From: an uncultured Ancrocorticia sp.
Lineage (GTDB): Bacteria > Actinomycetota > Actinomycetes > Actinomycetales > Actinomycetaceae
DNA: 6,683 bases
Assembly (NCBI GenBank): GCA_905373325.1
Contig: CAJPTB010000107.1
Location: 1 to 6,683, forward strand
Direction: 5' to 3'
Shown piece by piece: positions 1-5,903 of the stretch. The notes under the pieces were generated by a model. That model made no database searches and had not been told where the DNA came from. It saw only the letters and a program-made list of their open reading frames with translations. The number at the start of each line of letters is the position of its first letter. The stretch's first letter is position 1. A program made the position numbers and the translations under genes.

Positions 1-1080
1 GACGTGCACATCCTCGTCATCGACGACGGCTCGGAGGACGGCACCGCCGATCTGGTCGAGGGCATCGGCGATCCGCGAGTCTCCGTCATGCGGCGCGTCC
101 TGCCCAACGCTCGCCTGGGCAAGGGCGAAGCCCTCAATGCCGCCCTCGACCTTGTGCGCCAACGCTATGTCACGGGTTCGGCGAACGACGTCGTCGTCGG
201 CGTCGTCGACGCCGACGGGCGGCTCGACCCCCATGCCATCACCGAAGCCAGGATTTCCTTCGCCGACCCGGAGGTGGGCGCCGTCCAGATGGGCGTGCGG
301 ATCAACAACCGCAGGCGCTCGCTTCTGGCGAGGATGCAGGACATGGAGTTCGTCATCTTCATCGAGGTCTTCCAGAGGGGGCGGCGCCACCTCGGAAGCG
401 TCGGAATGGGCGGAAACGGCCAGTTCGTCAGGCTTTCCGCGCTCGACGCCCTCGGGCCGAACCCGTGGTCGGAGTCGCTCACCGAAGACTTCGACCTTGG
501 AATCCGGCTCAACGCCAGCGGGTGGGTCAATGAATTCTGCCGGGAGGCGGCCGTCCACCAGCAGGGCGTCACGCACCTCGGGCGCCTCATGCGCCAGAGG
601 ACCCGGTGGTTCCAGGGAAACCTGCAGGCCATGTCGCTGTACAAGTCCGTCGTTCGCGGACATCGCGGGCGGGCGCGCACCGACACCCTCTTCCAAATTC
701 TCACACCCTATCTGGTTCTGACGGCGTCCCTTTTGACCGTCTCCTTCATCATCGCCCTGGGAATGTCGATTTACTGGGCGATCCAGGGGGTGCCGCAGCA
801 TTGGGAGTGGCTCATACTCGCCTACGTTCTCGCCTTTGGTCCTGCTCAAGCGTATGGATACATATATTGGCGTATTGAGCGGGTAAATAAATTTTCAATT
901 TTCAAGGCGATTGGGTGCTCGCATATATTCGTTTTCTACGGCATGCTCGGCTACATTCCCGGTTGGTGGGCTGTGGGCAGAGCCGTGTCCAATCGTACGA
1001 ATTGGGCGAAGACTGCACGCGAGGCTGAGGAGCCTCAAGATGCCGCCGCTCCGGCTGTGGCGGTTGGGCAGGTCACGTGA
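1..1080 (+). CDS. Processive family 2 glycosyltransferase (polysaccharide synthase), C-terminal part
   Basis: Membrane synthase that would transfer sugars from a nucleotide-sugar donor onto a growing beta-linked glycan and pass it through the membrane, like cellulose, chitin/NodC, hyaluronan or PNAG synthases. The frame is open to base 1, so the true start and the usual N-terminal membrane helices lie upstream. Counting the codon at base 4 as residue 1, the GT-A motifs appear in order: IDDGSEDGT (6-14), the metal-binding DAD (69-71), GGNGQ (136-140), TED with the likely catalytic base (160-162), and QRTRW (198-202), the QxxRW signature of processive enzymes. Three hydrophobic segments follow at about 232-258, 267-289 and 300-328, then a cytosolic tail (NWAKTAR, then Ala/Glu/Pro-rich). 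Its TGA overlaps a GTG start of the next reading frame by 4 bases, indicating translational coupling. About bases 851-935 are unusually AT-rich. The family is certain; the sugar used cannot be read from sequence. Confidence 0.93.
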   Translation, partial: DVHILVIDDGSEDGTADLVEGIGDPRVSVMRRVLPNARLGKGEALNAALDLVRQRYVTGSANDVVVGVVDADGRLDPHAITEARISFADPEVGAVQMGVRINNRRRSLLARMQDMEFVIFIEVFQRGRRHLGSVGMGGNGQFVRLSALDALGPNPWSESLTEDFDLGIRLNASGWVNEFCREAAVHQQGVTHLGRLMRQRTRWFQGNLQAMSLYKSVVRGHRGRARTDTLFQILTPYLVLTASLLTVSFIIALGMSIYWAIQGVPQHWEWLILAYVLAFGPAQAYGYIYWRIERVNKFSIFKAIGCSHIFVFYGMLGYIPGWWAVGRAVSNRTNWAKTAREAEEPQDAAAPAVAVGQVT

Positions 1081-1220
1081 AACAACCCAAAGACAACTCT
1101 AAGAAGGCCTCGAGGGCTTGGTCCCTCAGCCCGGCGATTCTCAACGACCTCTTCCTGACTCAACAAGGTTCGGAAGCGGCAGAAACGGAGACGAACGGGC
1201 ATGCCGACGCCGAGGCTTAG
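1077..1220 (+). CDS. 47-codon reading frame, probably the cut-off N-terminus of the ConA-like protein
   Basis: A frame opens at GTG 1077, overlapping the synthase stop as GTGA, and ends at TAG 1218-1220. It encodes a 47-residue polar, lysine-rich peptide containing SPAILNDLFLTQQ and then an Ala/Glu/Thr-rich tail. There is no signal peptide or membrane segment. The same frame continues after the TAG with no further stop through 1221-1322 into the ConA-like gene at 1323. About 82% of third positions in that stretch are G or C, as expected for coding DNA. The simplest reading is that this is the cytosolic N-terminus of one 338-codon gene, interrupted by a nonsense change such as CAG to TAG within a Gln/Ala/Ser-rich linker. 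Alternatives are a real small coupled peptide followed by re-initiation at 1323, or a base-call error. Confidence 0.5.
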   Translation: MKQPKDNSKKASRAWSLSPAILNDLFLTQQGSEAAETETNGHADAEA

Positions 1221-1313
1221 GACTCCGCGGGCCGAGTTGGCTCCTCGCAAGCCGGCTCGGCCCAGGAGGCCGGGGTCCGGAGCTTCCCCGTCAACGCACC
1301 CGTTCCCTCGCTC

Positions 1314-1317
1314 GGAG
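1314..1317 (+). promoter_or_regulatory. Candidate ribosome binding site for GTG 1323
   Basis: GGAG lies five bases before GTG 1323. This is the first possible start in frame after the TAG at 1218, so this site decides whether the ConA-like protein can still be made by re-initiation. If the TAG is a sequencing error, the match is incidental and the start would be GTG 1077. Confidence 0.4.
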
Positions 1318-1322
1318 CGAAC

Positions 1323-2093
1323 GTGGCCAATGCCCGCGTTCGAGCCGAGAAGGCGAGCCCCCGGCCGCCGGTCGAAGGGCGGGGGCGGGGCGACGTCGCC
1401 GGAAACGACCCCTCGGCCGCCCTCGGGAGCCAGGCAGACCCTTCCGCCCCGGTTGTGCGCGGCGGAAGGGCACGCCGCCGCCCGGTCGTCTTTTTCCTCG
1501 GGCTGCTCATGGGCGCCGGCCTCGTTCTGGCGGGGATTCTGTTCTTCCGCAGCGGGGAGGAATGCGGCGGCTGGAAAGTCGTCTACACTGGCTACGGAGA
1601 GGTTGTGTGCGACGGGGGCGCCGTCAACCTCCACCCGACGTCGGCCGCGCAGAAGAAGGACACCCATGCTGCGCTTGTGGTGGCCGAGGCGGGCGGGTCG
1701 GGCACCGTCGGCGCGACCGTCAAGACTACGTCTCAAGTTCGCAAAGGCAAGCCCAACCCGTGGGAGGTCGGCTGGTTCCTTTTCCGGTACCAGGACCCGA
1801 GCCACTTCTACGCCGTCGTCCTCAAGCCCAACGGATGGGAGATATCCAAGCAGGACCCGGCCTACAAGGGGAGCCAACGGTTCCTTGCCAGCGGGGACGC
1901 GCGAAAGTTCCCCGTCGGAGGGAGCTACAAAGTGACCGTCGAGCAGAAGGGGCCGGCCCAGTTCGCGGTTTCGGTGGACGGCGAGCACCTGGCGGACGTC
2001 ACCGACTCCGAGAGGCCCTACCCTTCGGGAAGCGTCGCCCTCTACACGGAAGACGCCGCAGTCACCTTCACAAATATTGCCAAAGGATCGTAA
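1323..2093 (+). CDS. Membrane-anchored protein with extracellular ConA/LamG-like jelly-roll domain
   Basis: Read from GTG 1323 the product has 256 residues. Residues 1-54 are a disordered Arg/Pro/Gly-rich cytosolic stretch ending in the basic patch RGGRARRRP. A single membrane helix follows at about 55-75, then an extracellular domain at about 81-253. The domain has alternating beta-strand patterns and resembles the concanavalin A-like fold of LamG or DUF1080-type domains. Recognisable blocks are PNPWEVGWFLFRYQD (144-158), HFYAVVLKPNGWEISKQDPA (161-180), the VDGEHL turn (218-223), and ERPYPSGSVALYTEDAAVTF (230-249). Cys81 and Cys96 could form a disulfide. Such domains bind or, less often, cleave carbohydrates; no catalytic residues are evident. 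Its position between a synthase and an epimerase suggests a glycan-binding accessory subunit, which is inference. It starts after an in-frame TAG and may be the body of a longer protein beginning at 1077. The next gene follows after 22 bases. Confidence 0.78.
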   Translation: MANARVRAEKASPRPPVEGRGRGDVAGNDPSAALGSQADPSAPVVRGGRARRRPVVFFLGLLMGAGLVLAGILFFRSGEECGGWKVVYTGYGEVVCDGGAVNLHPTSAAQKKDTHAALVVAEAGGSGTVGATVKTTSQVRKGKPNPWEVGWFLFRYQDPSHFYAVVLKPNGWEISKQDPAYKGSQRFLASGDARKFPVGGSYKVTVEQKGPAQFAVSVDGEHLADVTDSERPYPSGSVALYTEDAAVTFTNIAKGS

Positions 2094-2115
2094 AGCCTGA
2101 AAGGGCAACACAACC

Positions 2116-3291
2116 ATGACCAATTCTTCTGCCGAACCCATCGACGTCATGCTCGTCTACGGAACGCGCCCCGAGGCCATCAAGATGGCCCCGCTCGTCC
2201 ACGCCCTCAACCACGACGCGCGCTTCCACCCGATCGTCGCGGTGACGGGTCAGCATAGGGAAATGCTCGACCAGGTCAACACTTTCTTCGGCATTGCCGC
2301 CGACATCGATCTGGACATCCACAGCCCCGGCCAGACGCTCACGCAAGTGACCACGCGCACTCTCGAAGGAGTGGGCCGCGCCATCGAGGATCGCAAGCCG
2401 GACGCAGTCTTCGTCCAAGGCGACACGACCTCGGCCTTCGCCGCCGCGCTGGCGGGCTTCTACCACGAGCTTCCCGTCGTCCACGTCGAGGCGGGCCTTC
2501 GCACGGGAGACATATGGTCCCCTTTCCCGGAGGAGGGAAACCGACGGCTCATCGGCCAGCTTACGGCCCTTCACCTTCCGCCCACGCCCGCGAGCAAGGA
2601 GAACCTCCTTCGGGAAGACTTCGCTTCCGAGACCATACATGTGACTGGAAACACTGTCATCGACGCCCTGCTCGACGCCGTCAAACGGTATGTTCCCAGC
2701 GGGGACGCGGCTCTCGACGCCGTCGTCTCCGACCCCTCGCGCAGGCTTGTGCTGGTGACGGCCCATCGCCGTGAATCATGGGGTGCGCCGATGGAGCGCA
2801 TAGGGGAGGCCGTGGCGCGCTTGGCCCGGGAGCACCCCGACGTCGTCTTCGCCCTTCCTGTCCATCGCAACCCGAAGGTGCGCGAGGCCCTCTTGCCTCA
2901 CGTGAGCGTGCTGTCGAATGTCATCGTCACCGAGCCCCTTGCCTACGGAGCATTCTGCACGGTGATGAACAGGGCGGACATCGTCCTCACGGATTCGGGC
3001 GGAGTCCAGGAGGAGGCGCCCGCGCTTTCCAAGCCCGTCCTAGTTTTGCGGGAGAACACCGAACGGCCCGAAGCGGTCGAATTCGGCGTCGCCCGACTCG
3101 TCGGAACCGATTCCGACCGAATTGTTGCCGAAGCCTCTCGTCTTCTCGACGACGCCGACGCCTACGCCGCCATGGCGCACGCGGTCAACCCCTACGGCGA
3201 CGGACGCGCCTGCCAGCGCGTTCTCGCCGCGACCGCGGAGCTGTTCGGGCGGGGAGAGGCTGTCGCCGACTTCGATCCGGCTCGGCAATAG
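2116..3291 (+). CDS. wecB: UDP-N-acetylglucosamine 2-epimerase, non-hydrolysing (WecB/MnaA family)
   Basis: Cytosolic enzyme that interconverts UDP-GlcNAc and UDP-ManNAc, the entry step for ManNAc-containing surface glycans. The 391-residue length is typical and the protein looks intact. Family motifs occur in order: GTRPEAIKMAP (16-26), QHREMLDQ (46-53), QGDTTS (101-106, with the equivalent of the catalytic Asp at D103), HVEAGLRT (123-130, E125), PEEGNRR (138-144, E139), VTGNTVIDAL (176-185), TAHRRES (215-221, H217), PVHRNP (248-253), TDSGGVQEE (292-300) and ENTERPEA (313-320). ATG 2116 is preceded by GAAAGGG at 2099-2105, ten bases away. It sits 22 bases after the ConA-like gene and is very likely co-transcribed. 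In this setting it probably supplies the donor for the synthase encoded by the first gene, but it could equally feed another cell-wall polymer. The family call is firm; the exact symbol (wecB or mnaA) is a convention. Confidence 0.96.
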   Translation: MTNSSAEPIDVMLVYGTRPEAIKMAPLVHALNHDARFHPIVAVTGQHREMLDQVNTFFGIAADIDLDIHSPGQTLTQVTTRTLEGVGRAIEDRKPDAVFVQGDTTSAFAAALAGFYHELPVVHVEAGLRTGDIWSPFPEEGNRRLIGQLTALHLPPTPASKENLLREDFASETIHVTGNTVIDALLDAVKRYVPSGDAALDAVVSDPSRRLVLVTAHRRESWGAPMERIGEAVARLAREHPDVVFALPVHRNPKVREALLPHVSVLSNVIVTEPLAYGAFCTVMNRADIVLTDSGGVQEEAPALSKPVLVLRENTERPEAVEFGVARLVGTDSDRIVAEASRLLDDADAYAAMAHAVNPYGDGRACQRVLAATAELFGRGEAVADFDPARQ

Positions 3292-3309
3292 GCCGTCGGC
3301 CGGACGGTC
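3291..3309 (+). other. Hairpin at the epimerase stop codon
   Basis: A 7-bp stem (3291-3297 with 3303-3309, one G-T wobble) with a 5-base GGCCG loop begins on the last base of the epimerase stop. No T-tract follows, so it is not a standard terminator. It could protect the upstream mRNA end or partly reduce read-through into the DUF2334 gene. The rest of the 97-base gap holds a TTGACA at 3333-3338 without a matching -10, and the palindrome CACCGGTG at 3357-3364. Confidence 0.4.
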
Positions 3310-3373
3310 TCGGTTCAGCCGTTCGGACGACGTTGACAATCCACGACGCCCTCCCTCACCGGTGGGTGCGCTG

Positions 3374-3380
3374 AAAGGGA
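3374..3380 (+). promoter_or_regulatory. Ribosome binding site fixing the DUF2334 start
   Basis: AAAGGGA lies eight bases before ATG 3389. The frame is open upstream to about 3122 inside the epimerase gene, so this site, together with the signal peptide that begins right after ATG 3389, decides the start. The surrounding CTGAAAGGG is identical to the one before the epimerase start. Confidence 0.8.
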
Positions 3381-3388
3381 AACAAACT

Positions 3389-5392
3389 ATGCAAATCAAA
3401 GTCACATCCGCTTCGCGCGGCTTACGGAAGCGGCGGTTGAGCGCCGCGCTTGTGGCGATGGGCATTGGGTCGTCCATGTTCGTCTTGGGCCCGGCCTATG
3501 CCGACGACCCGGACGGATCGCCTTCCGCTCCCGCCAGCCTCTTGGGGGTCGGCGGAGGAAAGCAGACCCCTGCCGCTGCGAAGGCCGCGAAGGACGGCGG
3601 CGACGGCTCAGCCTCGGTGACGGGCGACAATCCCGTTCCCAGCGTGCCCGAGCCCGTGGCCGCCAAGAAGCGGGCGCTTCCGCTGTCGCTCGACTCCGGC
3701 GCGACGGTCAACCTCAAGGAGTCGCCGCAGGCCGTCGCCAAGAAGGCCCAGCAGCCGGCCAAGCGCAAGCTTGCCCGCAAGGTGCCGGCCGTTCCCGCTT
3801 CCGCCAAGGTGTGGGGGAACAAGAACGCCTCCGCCAAGGCTCTCGTTCTCTACGACACCCACGGTGAGTACAAGCAGCTCGGCGAATACTACGCGCTGGG
3901 GACCGGGATGCTCGCCAGCCACGAAGGCAGCGTGACCGCCCTTCCCGTCTCGGAGTACACGTCCGGCCTGGCGGGCCGCTACACGGCGGTCATGTACGTC
4001 GGATCGAACTACGACGAGCCGCTCCCGCGCGCCTTCATCGAGGACGTCCTCACCGGCGACGCCAAGGTGCTGTGGTCCGGCTTCAACATCTGGCAGCTCG
4101 CGAAGAACGACGACGACCGCCAGGCGTTCGTCGCCAGATTCGGATGGGATCCGTCGACGTCGTACATCGACTCCCTCGACAAGGTCTCGACCGTGAACTA
4201 CAAGTCCCAGGAGCTCACCCGGGCCGACGACAACACCAGCGGCATCATCGCCCCGCACATCGTCGACAAGGACAAGGTCGAAGTGCTGGCCCAGGCCAAT
4301 TGCAGGGACCAGGCCGGCAACGCTGCAAACTGCGGGTCCATCGCCCAGACGACCGGCTCGCAGTTCCCGTGGGCCGTCCGCTCCTCGGGCCTGACCTACA
4401 TCGGCGAGATTGCACTGACCTACATCAACGAGACGGATCGCTACCTCGCCTACGCCGACATCGTCGACGGCCTTCTGAGCCGCGACGGCCAGGCGCCCTC
4501 GCGCAAGGCCGCGATCCGCATCGAGGACGTCAACCCGAACACCGAGGTCGACGACCTCAAGCCGCTCATCGACTATCTGGTCTCGGAGAAGGTCCCCTTC
4601 CAAATCGCGACCATTCCGTACTACGTCGATTCCAACGGGGTCTACAACAACGGCCAGTCCCTAACGAAGACCTTCGACCAGAACCCCGAGCTGCTCAAGC
4701 TGCTCAAGTACGCCCAGCGGCACGGCGGAACCATCGTCCAGCACGGAACCACTCACCAGTACGGCAAGTTGAACAACCCGTACAACGGGGTCAGCGGCGA
4801 CGACTTCGAGTTCTACCGTTCGTGGTGCACGGCCCAGCAGAGCGGCGGAACGCCGGTCGAGTGCAAGACCGACACGTGGGTTCAGCTGGCCGGGCCGGTC
4901 CCCTCTGACTCCGTCAACTGGGCGGCCAACCGCGTCTCCCTCGGCAAGTCCGAGCTCAAGCGAGTCGGCCTGGGCAGGACGAAGCTCTTCGAGACGCCCC
5001 ACTATGCCGCCTCGTGGAACTCCTACCTCGGCATGAAGAAGGTCTACTCCACCCGTTACGAGCGCGAGCTCTTCTTCCCGGGAATGCTCAACAAGGACAA
5101 CGAGGGGAACAAGGGCAACTTCGGCCTCTTCTACCCCTACACCGTGAAGAACATTTACGGCACCAAGGTTCTGCCCGAGAATCTCGGCAACTACGAGCCC
5201 GAGTCCTACAACAACCACCCGCCGCGTTCCGGGGCCGACCTCGTGAACAACGCCAAGAAGAACCTTGTCGTGACCGACGGCAACGCCAGCTTCTTCTTCC
5301 ACCCCGACTACCCGCTCAGCGAGCTGAAGGTCGCGGTCAAGGGGATCAAGGAGCTCGGCTACACCTTCACCCCGGCGACCGGACTGAACTGA
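3389..5392 (+). CDS. Secreted DUF2334 protein, polysaccharide deacetylase-like
   Basis: A 667-residue exported protein. A Sec signal peptide is clear: a basic start (RGLRKRR, 10-16), a hydrophobic core at 17-34, and cleavage after AYA (36-38). A flexible Ala/Pro/Gly linker follows, becoming Lys/Arg-rich at about 90-150. An alpha/beta domain starts at ALVLYDTHG (151-159) and runs to about 360; its fold looks like ThuA/amidotransferase-type domains, which is inference. The DUF2334 domain then carries RIEDV (377-381, D380), HGTTH (452-456), ETPHYAAS (535-542) and FFFHP (635-639). The Asp plus the HxxxH pair matches the metal triad of carbohydrate esterase 4 deacetylases. Cys pairs 305/315 and 480/492 could form disulfides. 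There is no LPXTG motif, lipobox or C-terminal membrane helix, so it is probably released or held by charge. As last gene of the locus it likely removes N-acetyl groups from the glycan made by the upstream synthase; activity on a different sugar, or none, remains possible. Confidence 0.9.
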   Translation: MQIKVTSASRGLRKRRLSAALVAMGIGSSMFVLGPAYADDPDGSPSAPASLLGVGGGKQTPAAAKAAKDGGDGSASVTGDNPVPSVPEPVAAKKRALPLSLDSGATVNLKESPQAVAKKAQQPAKRKLARKVPAVPASAKVWGNKNASAKALVLYDTHGEYKQLGEYYALGTGMLASHEGSVTALPVSEYTSGLAGRYTAVMYVGSNYDEPLPRAFIEDVLTGDAKVLWSGFNIWQLAKNDDDRQAFVARFGWDPSTSYIDSLDKVSTVNYKSQELTRADDNTSGIIAPHIVDKDKVEVLAQANCRDQAGNAANCGSIAQTTGSQFPWAVRSSGLTYIGEIALTYINETDRYLAYADIVDGLLSRDGQAPSRKAAIRIEDVNPNTEVDDLKPLIDYLVSEKVPFQIATIPYYVDSNGVYNNGQSLTKTFDQNPELLKLLKYAQRHGGTIVQHGTTHQYGKLNNPYNGVSGDDFEFYRSWCTAQQSGGTPVECKTDTWVQLAGPVPSDSVNWAANRVSLGKSELKRVGLGRTKLFETPHYAASWNSYLGMKKVYSTRYERELFFPGMLNKDNEGNKGNFGLFYPYTVKNIYGTKVLPENLGNYEPESYNNHPPRSGADLVNNAKKNLVVTDGNASFFFHPDYPLSELKVAVKGIKELGYTFTPATGLN

Positions 5393-5408
5393 CGGTCCCT
5401 CGGCTGAG

Positions 5409-5435
5409 AAGCCCTCGGGACGCCCCGGGCTTTTT
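5409..5435 (+). terminator. Rho-independent terminator 1, after the DUF2334 gene
   Basis: The hairpin begins 17 bases after the DUF2334 stop. Outer stem AAGCCC (5409-5414) pairs with GGGCTT (5427-5432). After a small internal loop, GGG (5417-5419) pairs with CCC (5423-5425) around a 3-base loop. Five T residues run from 5431 to 5435. It ends transcription of the polysaccharide locus. Confidence 0.8.
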
Positions 5436-5446
5436 GTCCAAGGCGA

Positions 5447-5485
5447 AAAGCAGGCCCACGCCCCAATGCGGCGTGGGCCTGCTTT
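5447..5485. terminator. Rho-independent terminator 2, perfect 16-bp stem, probably bidirectional
   Basis: Bases 5447-5462 pair perfectly with 5470-5485 around a 7-base loop. The left side carries AAAA (5446-5449), which gives a T-run on the minus strand. The right side ends in TTT and a T-rich tail reaches 5504. The symmetry suits a site that stops the plus-strand locus and also any minus-strand transcript from the DUF3107 gene, whose stop is about 190 bases away. Confidence 0.88.
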
Positions 5486-5504
5486 CATCGTTCTTTTATC
5501 TTTT

Positions 5505-5630
5505 CGGGCCGGCTGCTTGCCCTTTGGACGCTTCCGGACCGGCTGCTCGCCGTTTCGACGCCGACTTGACGCCTGTCGCTCGCGACCGGCGATTGCCCTT
5601 TTGCTCCGGCTGTTCGTCGCTCGGGATGGA
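5505..5630. repeat. Degenerate CCGGCTG-type direct repeats in the convergent gap
   Basis: Bases 5505-5531 and 5535-5561 match at 23 of 27 positions, a 30-base period. Weaker related copies begin with CCGGC at 5586 and CCGGCTG at 5606. The array lies between the terminators and the DUF3107 gene. The frame 5466-5663 that spans it starts inside a terminator stem, has no ribosome binding site and gives a biased peptide, so the repeat is probably non-coding. Confidence 0.5.
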
Positions 5631-5651
5631 CAGCTTCGCGGAGCCGGGCCC

Positions 5652-5697
5652 GTCAGTCTGTGAAGCCGAAGCTTGTCAGCTGGTGAAGCCGAAGCCT
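5652..5697. repeat. 23-bp tandem duplication covering the DUF3107 3' end
   Basis: Bases 5652-5674 and 5675-5697 are adjacent imperfect copies that share GTCAG and TGAAGCCGAAGC. On the minus strand the coding copy reads GFGFTS then TGA. The outer copy reads SFGFTD then TGA in another frame, because 23 is not a multiple of three. It looks like a relic of a small tandem duplication. Confidence 0.65.
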
Positions 5698-5903
5698 ACG
5701 CGGCGCGTCTCGCCGGTGGATGTGCTGATGTATCCCACGGCGTCGGCCGGGATGAAAACGGTCCGGCCGTCTTTGTCCGAGAGGATAAGGGGCTTGTCCG
5801 TCTCCACGGCGTCGTTAAACGCCTTTTTCAGGTCCTCGAGGGTCAGATCGACGTCGATCTCCACTTCGCTTTGGACGTTGCGCACGGCTATTTGGACTTT
5901 CAT
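5676..5903 (-). CDS. DUF3107 family small protein
   Basis: A 75-residue acidic cytosolic protein of unknown function, close to the family's usual size. It has the family's opening beta-strand pattern (MKVQIAVRNVQSEVEIDVDL), a helix at about 21-33, the segment DGRTVFIPADAVGYI (45-59), and the hallmark RRVGFG (67-72) near the C-terminus. The mycobacterial member is Rv3208A/TB9.4. The start is ATG with its A at 5903. It is supported by GAGGAG (minus strand of 5909-5914) five bases upstream and by the family N-terminus; the frame is open as far as 6359 but that extension looks random. The gene converges on the polysaccharide locus and diverges from a helicase gene, an association seen in other actinobacteria that suggests shared ancestry of the region, not a known joint function. 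The family is sure; the role is unknown. Confidence 0.93.
   Translation of the reverse strand: MKVQIAVRNVQSEVEIDVDLTLEDLKKAFNDAVETDKPLILSDKDGRTVFIPADAVGYISTSTGETRRVGFGFTS

Noticed and set aside
184..220. GTCGTC-type short repeats in the synthase gene
   Set aside because: They come from codons for consecutive Val, Asp and Ala residues around the DAD motif and need no other explanation.
1035..2150. 371-residue minus-strand open frame across the ConA-like gene
   Set aside because: It is antisense to a plus-strand gene with a membrane helix and recognisable domain blocks. Its product is Arg/Gly/Val-rich without motifs, a common artefact of GC-rich coding DNA.
3333..3338. TTGACA as a -35 box for the DUF2334 gene
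   Set aside because: No -10-like sequence occurs 16-18 bases downstream, where the DNA is C-rich. A single hexamer match is not enough for a promoter call.
3122..3388. Upstream extension of the DUF2334 frame into the epimerase gene
   Set aside because: The extra 89 residues are Ser/Thr/Pro/Arg-rich shadow of the epimerase. A good ribosome binding site and a textbook signal peptide begin at ATG 3389.
3608..5488. Long minus-strand open frames 3608-4603 and 4661-5488
   Set aside because: Both are antisense to the DUF2334 gene, whose motifs are clear, and their products are Val/Gly/Arg/Asp-rich with no family resemblance. The second begins inside the terminator stem.
5466..5663. 65-residue plus-strand frame after the locus
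   Set aside because: It starts within the second terminator hairpin, has no ribosome binding site, and runs over degenerate repeats.
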